Positions 1-14,813 of a stretch of 64,000 bases of DNA are shown piece by piece. Location: assembly GCA_045837725.1 (NCBI GenBank), contig JBEWZL010000301.1:28594-92593 (forward strand). The letters are read 5' to 3'. The notes below the pieces were generated by a model. That model was given only the letters and a program-made list of their open reading frames with translations, did no database searches and had not been told where the DNA came from. Every line of letters begins with the position of its first letter. Position 1 is the stretch's first letter. This DNA comes from Vermamoeba vermiformis (Eukaryota; Tubulinea; Echinamoebida). Both the position numbers and the translations under genes were made by a program.

Positions 1-4500
<4,500 letters not shown>

Positions 4501-5393
4501 GTTTGTTCTCAACCACTCGTTTATAATTTAATAAATAAATCTCGTTCAATTTGTTTTATACCTTCCTTCTCGAAGCCGCGACACGTGATGTTGTAGTAAC
4601 GTTGATACGGCGAGGTACGGTGGCTGACAAACGTCAGATCCAAAAAAGGAAACTGGGGCCCGGCGATGTACTAGAAGGCTCCAGTAAGGTACTGCTCGAT
4701 TGCTCGGAAAAAGGGCTATTGGAAGGGAGCTAATGTCGATTAAACCGAGCAAAGCGGAGGACCCGAGATTCGCCGGGGTTGGGACGAAAATAACGCAGAG
4801 ATCGATAAAATGAGGTGAAAATGACATAGAGTGGTGAAAAATAGCATAAAACAATTGTTACCGAGCGTTATGACGCAAATCAAGATAACGGCCGCAGCAT
4901 CTGGAAAAAAAATTCATACGCAAAGCTAACTAATTTAGGCGATGGGTATATTGACAGGAGAGAATAAGACGTACCTCATAGCGGTATAGATCCATACTAA
5001 ATTGTTTGTGTATTCCTCCGTTGAGCTCGTAAGAGGAGCGAAACTGTGGGATCTGCACAAGATCCACTCCGCGGAGTGAATTTTGCCTTGCCCCGTTGTG
5101 CTACAAAACCTGCAACCGAAAATTTTGTTAGAAGAGATTTTGTGAGAGCATATTAGAACAAACTGCTGCGAAGAACTACTCGAGTAGCATTCTATCGCAT
5201 CTGGAGAATTAATTAACGGTAAATCTGGAAGGAAAACTAGATTTTATAAATTATTGATAAGAGCCCACCGACAAGTTCTTTCTATATACCTTACTTACTC
5301 ATTTCAGACCCAATGCTGCAGCATTTCTCAAAGATCGGGTAGTCGGCTTCAATTTCTCAATCTTGCTCGCTCTTGGTGGAAACTATCTACATT
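4501..5393. other. Intergenic region upstream of ABC transporter
   Basis: No convincing gene. It holds the 5' region of the ABC transporter and the 3' flank of the SANT/zinc-finger gene. On the minus strand a good splice donor (plus-strand position about 4978) and acceptor (about 4906) suggest untranslated upstream exons, or a small membrane-protein exon near 4780-4905. I could not join them in one frame. The segment 4560-4740 is more GC-rich than its surroundings. Confidence 0.5.
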
Positions 5394-6839
5394 TTATACA
5401 TTGTTCATATTAACACTATCTTCGCTTTGGTTTGGCACTTGATCTGTAACTTCTGTAGTCTGATCTGTTTGGATGACATGTGCTTGAACAGTAGCGTGCT
5501 GCAATTCTATGAATAAGATGCCTTAGTATCGCCTACTGGCAATGTAATGTATTCTTACCCTCTGTGCTATTAGGCGGAGCCTGCATGTAAATATATTGAA
5601 GTTGTGCCTCCCTGTACACGCGATCAGCTCTCTTGTTGGGCAATTAAAATTAATGAATATGGTACTTACAGGCCATTAATTCCGTTAAGAGGGAATAGCA
5701 ACTGAATCGCTTGACTCGCGGCGTTCGCATCCAAGTTTTGAGTGACGTCCTCGGATGTGGCGTTCCCATTACTATCTACAGCGGCCAACTATAATCGCAG
5801 GTATTATTACAACGGTAAAGAATAGTATATGGGCGACACCTCCATGGTGATGCAGGTAGCGCAACTAATAGATAAGCAAAGGAAAGATAGAAAAACTTAC
5901 GCCAAGACCCGGGATCTGAATGTAGTGCGTGGCGCTCGTTTGGAGATTGATTGGAACGAGCTGAGGATTGACTCGTTGCAAGCCCGGTGATGAAGGTGGC
6001 GTTCTGACCTCGCCAATCATGTTACTGTAATAAAGGTTAGATTTGAGAAAAAGCAAGTTGCAGATTTACTCGTTCGAAGGTGATCCCATTGGAGGGCTAT
6101 GGCTGTACCTTGGTGCCTGCTGGACGTAATCGCCGAGCTCTCTATGCTTCGTCCTATAGTGGAATTTTAAGGCCCCTTCTGTTCCATAAGCACGAGGACA
6201 ATCTTCTGCAGGACACTACAAAGGCAGTCAGCACGTGATCGGCCGATCGAAGGGTGAACTTACCTTGTATTTTCTCTGCACTGCTGTTGCTTTCTTACGT
6301 TGTCTCTTCTTAGCGCGTCCATCCTCGTCATCATTACTCTTCGGGTCGCTCAGCTGATCGCCAGATTGGGACAACGCATCTTGAGAGCCGCTTTGTGCTT
6401 CTGGTTTGAATGCATTGACTAATAAATCTAATCTGCACAAGAACAGGTACCATGCCTCGCATTCCTATGAGCGAGCGTTAATAAGTGACTGTTACAGCGT
6501 CGATCGGCACTGTAAATCTGCTCGATGATTGTCGCTTTCCATTTACGTCAAATAAATTCGCAATAATTAATATCAGATAGAGTGCACGTACTGAGGCATT
6601 TTTTGTGCCAGTTCTTTGAGCAGCTGTATGAAAATTTCTTTCCGTTTTATATTCGTTCAAAAACAACTCGCTTTCTGCTTCTGACCATGGCACCTGTGCA
6701 TATATAACGCGTTAAAAATATTCATATTAAAATATTATTTATAATAGCATAGCGGAGCTGTCCGGATGCGGGAGGCACTTACACGTGCTAGATCAATTGG
6801 AAAGCCAGTAAATGAGCGGTCAGTTGGTACAACAGACAT
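5394..6839 (-). CDS. SANT and C2H2 zinc-finger transcription-factor-like protein
   Basis: Probable nuclear DNA- or chromatin-binding protein of 304 residues. Eight exons join in frame: 6839-6783, 6693-6592, 6464-6264, 6215-6070, 6024-5901, 5788-5670, 5611-5559, 5506-5394. Residues about 20-65 form a SANT/Myb-type repeat (PWSEAESELFLNEY, then a GTKNAS turn and an aromatic ECEAWYLF helix), as in corepressor SANT domains. A basic, likely nuclear-localising stretch (KKRQRKK) precedes one C2H2 finger of the form C-x4-C-x12-H-x4-H (CPAEDC...HYRTKH). The rest is low-complexity and ends in an acidic, Gln-rich tail. SANT followed by a single C2H2 finger resembles fungal and amoebal regulators, but I cannot name an orthologue. 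It is divergently placed from the HPt gene with about 330 bp between starts. Confidence 0.75.
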
Positions 6840-7166
6840 ATTTATATTAATGTGCTATATTCATAACTGTTGTTCTTGTCTGCTGCGGGCCTGAAAAATT
6901 ACCTCGCGACCTTGCGCAAATTTCTTGTTATCGTTGCCAAAGCTCTCAAGACCACCATATAGACTATTAAAGCAATGGTAAGTAATGTAACTCCAACGCA
7001 CGATGAGGGAACAAGGACAAGCTCGGAATAATTCCATCTGGAAGAAATGCGCAAGCCAATCCAATTTAATTTTATTTAATTTAAGAAATTACAAATTATT
7101 GATTATACAATCGTGTGATCACATAAAATTAATTTTTTGGCAAGCACAATTCTCAATAAATTTATT
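6840..7166. promoter_or_regulatory. Shared upstream region of divergent genes
   Basis: These 327 bases separate the divergent starts of the SANT/zinc-finger gene (minus) and the HPt gene (plus), so they probably hold both promoters. They are AT-rich around 7060-7140. I recognise no specific site. Confidence 0.4.
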
Positions 7167-7659
7167 ATGCAGGACTTAAATGCTCTCGAGCAATTTTCCA
7201 TGCAAGATCTGCGCGCAATTAGCGAGGGTGACGCAGATATAGAAATAGCAGCTATTGAAAGTTTTTTGGAATCGACGCCCGAAGAGCTGGTCAAACTACG
7301 AACAGCCTTAGCACAAAATAATCCTAAGGACTCTTCGATCTATTCTCATTCAATTAAAGGAGCAAGCAAATATGTAGGAGCTAATAGGGTAAGTTATTTA
7401 TAGCAATTTAATTTAAATTCGCCACGCGCTTTTGATATTTTTGGATCGCGTTAAATTTGGTTACAATCTCCCACTATCTCCAACAACCTTTAACTATACT
7501 AATGCTAAATATATCACTTAGTTAACAAAATTATCATCGGTTTTGGAAGAGCTTTGCAAAGAAGGCAAGCTTGATGAAGTAAGAACATTTATTCCGTTGC
7601 TCGAAAAAGAAATTAAAGAAGTTGGCGAGCTGCTGAACAAATACAAATCTACACTATAG
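7167..7659 (+). CDS. Histidine phosphotransfer (HPt) protein
   Basis: Small Ypd1/RdeA-type phosphorelay carrier of 119 residues in two exons (7167-7388, 7522-7659). The HPt signature HSIKGASKYVGA carries the phospho-accepting His (residue about 61) with the usual Lys and Gly after it. The rest is helical and charged, as expected for a four-helix HPt bundle. It would take phosphate from the receiver domain of a hybrid histidine kinase and pass it to a response regulator. A hybrid kinase is encoded at 33747-36968 in this window, though that does not prove they are partners. A longer open frame begins upstream at a TTG; the first ATG was used. Confidence 0.88.
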
Positions 7660-7927
7660 TTAGCTTAACAATGTATTACTACTATTGGCTCGGGTATTAT
7701 TGAGATCCTGGCCTTCTCGGAACATTTTATTTATCTTGTACGATCATTCATTGTAAAATAAAGTCTTTGTCGTACCAAATTTTTATAGTACGTACTGTAG
7801 CCAAATAATACTAGTTTAGTACGATCCGTAGCCGCTTTTTCTTCTTGGCGCCTTACCTTTTTTTTGTCGGTTCGATTTTCCTCTTAGTTGACCGAATTGC
7901 TGGCTTGCATCACATTTGATAGCAGAA

Positions 7928-10303
7928 ATGAATAAGCTACAATTTGCTTTATTTATCTTCGCTGCGCTTATTCTGGCGACTATCAATGCGAGGATCACGA
8001 ACCAGAGGGAGAAAGTTCCAAAACAGTTTGAAATACTCACACGAACGGCTCCAAATCAAATTCATGAATTTAGAATAGCATTGAAGCAAAGGAATACTGA
8101 TATTTTAGAGGTAGGAGACTTAATCCGAATTTTCAAGATTTTTTTCTTTTTTTCCTTTATTTATGATATTCGGTTGATTTTGCTAGCAATCCAATTGTTA
8201 TTTAAAATAATGGCAACTCATTAGTACTAATTAATTCATTTTTTAGGCAACTTTGTTGGATGTATCAGATCCAGAGTCGAAAAACTACGGTAAGCCCAAC
8301 ACGACATACAGCTTTATAACATTTGACAAGGCAAATGGTGGTCAAAAGACCGTATTTTGGATTTGATTGCACCCACAGAAAGCGAAATTAAACCGGTTGT
8401 GGATTGGCTCAAGTCGAGTGGTGTGCAGCAGATCGATGTCTCAGGCCGTGACGTCATCAAAGTAGTTGCGCCAGTGCGTGTGATAGAACGCATGTTCCAA
8501 ACAACAATGTACAACTTCAGATCAAAACAGACGGGTACGTACAAATCTGATCGGATCCTTGACCTGCTACGATTGCTGATGAACAGCAACCTTAGTTACT
8601 TAGGGAATTAATATGTAACAAAAAAAACATCACGAATATTTTTTCGGCTTTACTAGGCTAATCCCAATTTTTTTTATCGTAGGCAAGATCTTCCCTCGTG
8701 CATTTGGTTCGATTAACGTCCCAGATCACCTTAACATTATTGAAATGGTGAGTGGCCTCACTGAGCTAGTGCCAAAACCAAAGAGATTGAAGAGAAACAC
8801 CGAAACAACAAAAGAAAAACGTGGAGTCGCTCGAGCGACGGATCCGTTAGGAGTTATTTACCCAGGAATCCTGCGTAAAATGTATGATCTACCGTCACAA
8901 TTTCCAGTCAATCCGAACAGTTCTCTTGGCCTCATTGAATTTCAAAGCGACCAATCGTTCACTTTCTTTGACTTAAATGCTTTCAATGAAATAGTGTCCG
9001 AGAACGTCACCGTGAATGAAAATAACATTATTGGTGAATTTGGTGGTTCTGACACCGAATCATCTCTCGACGTACAGGTAAATATCTATCATAACTATAA
9101 ACAATATTTTTCTTGTTCTTTACACCTTAAAATATTGAACATAACTATTATATTATATTAATTGCTATTACAGTATGGCGGAGCAATAGCGTTAAATACA
9201 ACACTGTGGTTTTGGACGGTCGACAGTTGGATGTACGAGTTTGCCACGCAAATATTTGCAGCTCAGAACTACCCACTCGTCGTGTCAATGTCGTGGGGCT
9301 GGCCTGAAGACCAGCAATGTCAAATCACAGCCACTTGCGTAACAAATAATACTCAAGGTTCATATGGCTACGTGAGGAGGGTCAATATCGAGTTCGCGAA
9401 GTTAGGACTGAAAGGAATCACGCTATTGGCTGCTTCAGGCGATCTAGGTGCGCCTGGTGATGGAAATTCCGAATGTACTGGTGGTCTTTCGACGTCATTT
9501 CCTGGCTCCTCACCGTGGGTCACGAGTGTTGGAGCAACAATGCTGGTCTACGTTCATACCGTACCAAAGAACGTGACCAATCAACCGCCTATTTGTTCTC
9601 AGTAAGTGCTCGTATGTAGTCAATCATATGCTGATTATATTTTCAGAATGTATTGCGCTCGAACTACAAAAGAAGGCACTTGTACTTACCCCAGTAAGCC
9701 GTTTTTTTATTCCTTAAAACCTAAACCACGAGCTAATTTTATTATGTAATAGCCGCATTGATAACATCTGGTGGAGGGTTTTCAGAAGTGACTTCAACGC
9801 CTAATTGGCAAAGGCAATCTGTCCGCTCGTACTTGACATCGGGCGTACCACTGCCAATTGGTCATTTTAATTCAACTAAACGAGCGTATCCTGATGTTTC
9901 CGCAAATGGTCACAATTACGTTATTTATCAAGACTCGCCGGCGATTGTCGATGGGTAAGTTCAGTGAAAAAAATCCAATTTCAATCGCAGTACTTACTAA
10001 TTATTTCAAAGCACTTCTGCTTCATCGCCAGTTTTCGCTGGAGTCGTTTCATTGCTCAACAGCGTCATGTTGAACAACAACAAGTTTCCGCTGGGCTTCA
10101 TCAATCCGTTGTTGTATAAGATGGCTGCTGATGATCCAACGACATTTACAGACATTACAACGGGCAACAACTATTGTACTGAACAGTGCTGTGGTAATGT
10201 AGGTTACGTTGCAACGAGTGGGTGGGATCCGGTCACGGGCTTGGGCACTCCAGTGTTTTCGAAAATGCGATCGTATATCGAAAAGATGTTTATAAATAAA
10301 TAG
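7928..10303 (+). CDS. Sedolisin (S53) serine-carboxyl peptidase, secreted tripeptidyl-peptidase type
   Basis: Acid peptidase made as a pre-pro-enzyme. Eight exons (7928-8110, 8247-8289, 8331-8534, 8683-9077, 9174-9601, 9647-9693, 9753-9954, 10012-10303) give 597 residues. Order: signal peptide (residues 1-21), pro-kumamolisin activation domain (about 30-170, including DVSDPESKNYG and IAPTESEIKPVV), a basic linker with likely processing sites (KRLKRN, KEKRG), then the S53 domain. The catalytic Glu and Asp lie in TESSLDVQYGG, the oxyanion Asp in SGDLGAPGDG, and the nucleophile Ser in DGTSASSPVFAG, which is split by the last intron. A Ca-site-like region (TDITTGNN...GWDPVTGLGTP) ends the protein. 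All key residues are present, so it looks active. It probably works outside the cell or in a lysosome/vacuole. Confidence 0.95.
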
Positions 10304-10399
10304 GAGTCTATGTGGGAGTTCCAAAAACTTGTGATACAATACTGGCCGCAAACGAAAAACTTAATCTTTTTATTTGTATCAAACTGAACACAACCAACG

Positions 10400-11628
10400 A
10401 TGTCACAAACACTCAAACAACTAAAGAAAAATGATAGATCATTCAGTACTTACATATACAAAGTTCTCAAGCAGGTAAATCAATAACGATTAGAACTTTG
10501 ATCTGACGTTTTTTATTGGAAATTAATGCAAATTTATTTTCGCTCCTTGATTTTCATTGTTATATTTACTAGTAATAAATTATTACATCAATTCAATTCA
10601 ATTAATTCACGCAACTTTTCTAGGTTCATCCAACTATCGGAATCAGCAATAAAGCTATGGCAATTATGAACACCATTACTTGGTATAATTTTAGAAATAT
10701 TATACAGCACGCAGAAGAATTATCAGTAATAGAAAAGAGGGCAACTTTCACATCCAGAGAAATTCAAACTGCAGTTCGCTTAGTCTTGCCAGGTCAACTC
10801 GCTAAACATGCAGTATCTGAAGGTAATCTTTACCGCGGTACATTAGCACTACTTATGGACCAGCGATTCACATTAATTTCCAAAAGGTACTAAGGCCGTC
10901 ACGAAATACTCAGCCACAGGCAAAGGAGCAAATAACCAGCCAGAATCTCGTATCTCACGCGCTGGTTTACAGTTTCCTGGGGGCAGAATTCACCGATTAA
11001 TCAAAGAACAGATTAATTATCAACTGCGAGTCAGCGCTACAGGTCAGATCTCGATCGGATCAGCTTTCTTCACGTGACTCTTATTAACCTCATAATATTA
11101 TAGCCGCTGTCTACTTGACAGCTGTTCTAGATTATATTACAGCTGAGGTGTTGGAACTCTCTGGTAATGCTTCCCGGGACATGAAGTAAGTGGATCCGAC
11201 CGTCAAAAAGTTCCTTATTCCTAAATTATTCCTGTAGAGTCATTCGAGTTACTCCGCGTCATATACAACTTGCAATTAGAGGCGACGAAGAATTGGATAC
11301 TTTATTTCAAAAGTGCATTGTCCCCAGCGGAGGCGTCGTGCCACACATTCATCCGTGGTTGTTGCCACGTGGTTTTAATAACTCCGACAACGGAGAGTGC
11401 GAATCCAGTTCTAGCAACGCCTTTACTTCGACAGGAACTACTTCCTTATTTGGTCAAAGTAACGCACCTGCACCAACTTCTATTTTCGGTTCATTTGGTC
11501 AAACAACAACTTCAACAAGCACTTTTAGCACATCCGACAAAACACTGAATATGAGCGACCTGCAAACAGCAATTAATAACATTGGATCTGATGACGATGA
11601 TATAAGCGGATCTGAAGAGGATTTTTAA
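10400..11628 (+). CDS. Histone fusion: H2B joined to an H2A.Z-like H2A, with FG-rich and acidic tail
   Basis: Five exons (10400-10474, 10624-10822, 10887-11042, 11104-11185, 11238-11628) give 300 residues. Residues 14-99 are H2B ([46 protein letters not shown]), after a very short tail. Residues about 114-215 are H2A ([16 protein letters not shown]). The H2A half carries H2A.Z marks: [27 protein letters not shown]. Acidic-patch positions are kept. Exon 3 alone contains both the end of H2B and the start of H2A with no stop, so the fusion does not depend on a guessed splice. The linker [14 protein letters not shown] is long enough to span the two halves of one dimer. The tail (233-258) holds FG motifs and the end (289-300) is acidic with a final Phe. 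A single chain could fold as one H2A.Z-H2B dimer; this is inference. Giant-virus H2B-H2A doublets exist, but introns and H2A.Z traits favour a host gene. Confidence 0.92.
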
Positions 11629-11750
11629 GGAAAGGCGTTTGAACGCAGATAGCTATATTATTAACTAATAAAAATTGGCTTCTATTTTAGTACGTTGAAG
11701 TTAAAAACGTGCAATTTTTGGGATCAAAACAATTAATCAGATGAATCAAA

Positions 11751-13132
11751 ATGGACACAGAGCTGCAACAAAAAGGGTATTATATTAGTCCTAAAATAGA
11801 ACTCGTCCAAATCGAGGGAAAAGGACGAGGTTTCATCGCTCGTGAGCCTCTGAAAGTCGGTGAACTGATCTTCAAAGAAAAACCTTTAGCTGCCGAGGAT
11901 CGGGCGGGTAAATATTTTTAAAATTATTAATAAATTATTGTATATTTATTTCATATTTATCCACAAATTACAGACGCGCACAACCTTTTCTGCGTAAATC
12001 GTATTTTTTTTTACACGAGTCCTAACCTTGTTTTTGTAAGGCGACTGGCACAATAAATTTGTACGAGTTTTATTAGAAAAAAAAGAAGAAAGAGAATTGA
12101 TTTATTGCCCGCCAAAGTACCCGATCTTGCCCTCGCCAATCAAAGGAGTCTCAAATGACGACTATTCTCGAATGATGAGTCAAATTACAACAAACGCATT
12201 TCAAAAAGGTAATAACAATTAATTATTTCTAGTTCTAAGCGGATCTACCTTTTTGCGAATCCGATCTGACTTTTATAATTGTCTAGGCTCGACTGCTGTG
12301 CTAACTGCACGCAGCAATTTATTCAATAGTAGTTGTTGGCCTAATCTAGTACTGCATTGTAAAGATAATTTTGAAATTTGGGGCTATGTAATTGATGACA
12401 TTCAAACTGGCGAAGAAGTTTGCAATAATTTTCCGGATCTGTACTTGCCAACGAAGCGAAGACAAGGTAATCATATTTAAAGCACCCATATATAATAATA
12501 TGCTGATTCAAAAGCTGCGCATGATATTACAAATAGTTTTTATTTATACTTTGGATGCAGATCTGCTTAAGAACCAATATGGCTTCGATTGCGATTGTAA
12601 ACGATGCAATAAGCCAGAGCTATTCCCAAATGATAAGTTATTAGTAGCTGCGTTCGAATTGCCCGATGATCCAGCCGAAAAACAACAAGCAGTTGCGCAG
12701 ATGGAGAAAGTTTATAATACTTTAGACTACGGAACACCAAATTACGACCAGAAATTCGAAGAAAATCCAGCAATGTATATAGAGAGATTAGAAGAGTTTA
12801 TTAAACAGCCGTTTGGATCGCGTTGGCCGAAAGCGTATTTAGGAAAGTGCCATTGGCGATTAAACGTTGTTAGACAAAATTTAATACAAGAATTAATGGC
12901 CGTAGATCACTTAGAACGCGCGATAGATTTATTAATAGATCAAATGATAGCTAACGATAAAATTTTGCCGAAGTGGCATCTGCAGAAGTTAACGGCGTAC
13001 ACGACGCTCAATGAATTGATGGCAAGATTAAATTTGGATAGATTAACGAACGCTATTAAACGATTGAAGAAAGGTGAAGTGGATCTGCAGTATTACAAAG
13101 AACTGCTTTTTGTGTACAAAGAAAAAGAATAA
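11751..13132 (+). CDS. SET-domain protein (SMYD/SET5-like, without MYND finger)
   Basis: Putative protein-lysine methyltransferase of 358 residues in four exons (11751-11907, 12041-12208, 12287-12466, 12561-13132). The N-terminal SET half is IEGKGRGFIAREPLKVGELI. The catalytic half contains LFNSSCWPNLVL and GEEVCNNF, where active SET proteins usually read NHSC and xxxY. A post-SET cysteine cluster follows (YGFDCDCKRCNKP), then a helical C-terminal region resembling SMYD TPR-like tails. No MYND zinc finger is present between the SET halves. The changed NHSC and tyrosine motifs could mean altered substrate use or weak activity. An acceptor-like AG at about 11973 was passed over because using it breaks the frame. 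Confidence 0.8.
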
Positions 13133-13292
13133 ACTCCGATCATTTACACTAATGGTGCATGGTAAAGCATGGTAATAATATTACGCTTACCTTTTAGTGA
13201 GTTTCCTGTAGTTTTCTAAGCTATTTAATTGTTTTGAAATTATTTCTTTCATTTTGTGTTTCTGTTTAAAACTGCGCAGCACACGTCAAATA

Positions 13293-14647
13293 ATGTTTCA
13301 ATATAAATATATTGCCGCTCGATTGATTGAAGTAACGAAGCATGCTGGAAGCAGATCGAGCACTCCGAAAATCAGATTCCCAAAAATTAGCATTTTCGAG
13401 AACACTCCATCGATTGGAAGCCGAATGTTTGGACAATACTCGAATCGTGGCGAAATAAATGGTTCCGCTCCGGCCAAACGCTTTTTTGGCGCAATTCCTC
13501 CGCGGAATAGAACCTTCGAGAACAAATCACCGAACCTTAAAAAAATTCGGTTCCGCGCCTTAACTACTACAACTAAATATCATCATAAGATAACCACAGC
13601 AGAAGTCTATACTTACCGAGGATACAGCACAATGGCCAACCAAAACTCAGATCTTAAGCCTATTGATCTCTATTCGTGGACTACTCCCAACGGTAGAAAA
13701 ATCGAATTAGCATTAGAAGAGCTTAATTTGCCTTATACCGTAAGTCGTCTTGTGAATATATTGACGTTTTTCTGCCCTGCGTTCTGAAAGTCATGTGATC
13801 CAATTTCATTAATGTCAGAATATTAATTTACTATTTTTCCAGTATCATCCTATCAATATTGGAACTGGCGATCAGTTCAAACCCGAATTTTTGAAGATCA
13901 GTCCAAACAACAAGATCCCCGCGCTCGTCGACACAAACACTAAGACTGGCACTCCTTTGAGCATCTTCGAATCAGGCGCTATTTTAATCTATCTTGCCAA
14001 GAAATATCAAGCTCGTGGTAACGTGACTTTGTTGCCTGACGAAGAAGCAGATCCTCAAGGTCACTCCAACGTTTTGCAATGTAAGTGAATGCTACAAATA
14101 CGAGATCGTATATTTAAGTCACGCATATTTATCACAATGTTTTGCAATTGTGGGTGTTTTTTGGTATTCACATTTTCTGATCCAAATTTTTGTAGGGCTT
14201 TTCTGGCAAGTCGGAGGCTTCGGCCCGATGCTCGGACAATTCAATCGTAAGTACATGGACTGCTTATAAATAATTATTAATCGTGGAAACTACCCTTGGA
14301 ATACGATCAATTTTTTTGGCTAAATTTAGAAACAAAAATCTTTTGTACTAAGTATAGTTTTTTTTTCAGATTTCCGTGCCTATGCTCCTGAAAAGATCGA
14401 ATATGCTATTAATCGTTACGCTACTGAGGCTAAGCGACTTTTCAGCGTGCTGGACAAACAACTCGAAGCCACTGGCGCCTTTATTGCCGGACCAAACTAC
14501 TCTATCGCTGATATTGCTACTTGGCCTTGGGCACTTTTATTGCCTAAATTGGGCGACGATTTCGTCAACGCTTATCCTCACGTTAATGCTTGGATCGAGC
14601 GCGTCAAACAACGACCTGCTGGCGCCAAGATCTTTGCAAAGATGTAA
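13293..14647 (+). CDS. Glutathione S-transferase (YfcG/Ure2-like) with N-terminal extension
   Basis: Cytosolic-fold GST, four exons (13293-13739, 13843-14080, 14196-14246, 14370-14647), 337 residues. The GST core starts near residue 120 with IDLYSWTTPNGRK; the thioredoxin-like half ends with IFESGAILIYLAKKY, and the helical half contains GPNYSIADIATWPW, the N-capping box region. Substrate may be glutathione disulphide-type thiols, as in Nu-class enzymes. The first ~113 residues are an Arg/Lys/Ser-rich, acid-poor extension ending RGYSTMANQ, much like a mitochondrial presequence. Initiation at the internal Met (13632) would give a cytosolic form. So one gene may supply two compartments; this is inference. 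Confidence 0.9.
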
Positions 14648-14813
14648 CAATAAAACTTGTTATTAAAGTGTAGTAATACATTGGTTAATATTTGTAGTCT
14701 TAACAAGCGCGAGTAGCAAAGAAAAAAATCACGTGACTTCTTTTTTTTTACCAACAAAGCTGCAGAAGCTTTTTTCGTCCATAAAAATTATATAATACCA
14801 TATCATTTATACA

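Noticed and set aside
4546-4854. 102-codon minus-strand ORF upstream of the ABC transporter
   Set aside because: No domain or start context, and it overlaps the transporter's probable 5' leader.
10400-11628. Two separate histone genes, H2B then H2A
   Set aside because: The end of H2B and the start of H2A lie in one exon without a stop or start between them, and all five exons keep phase.
11970-11995. A short extra exon of the SET gene after the AG at about 11973
   Set aside because: Including it puts the next exon out of frame; a single intron 11908-12040 gives a continuous SET domain.
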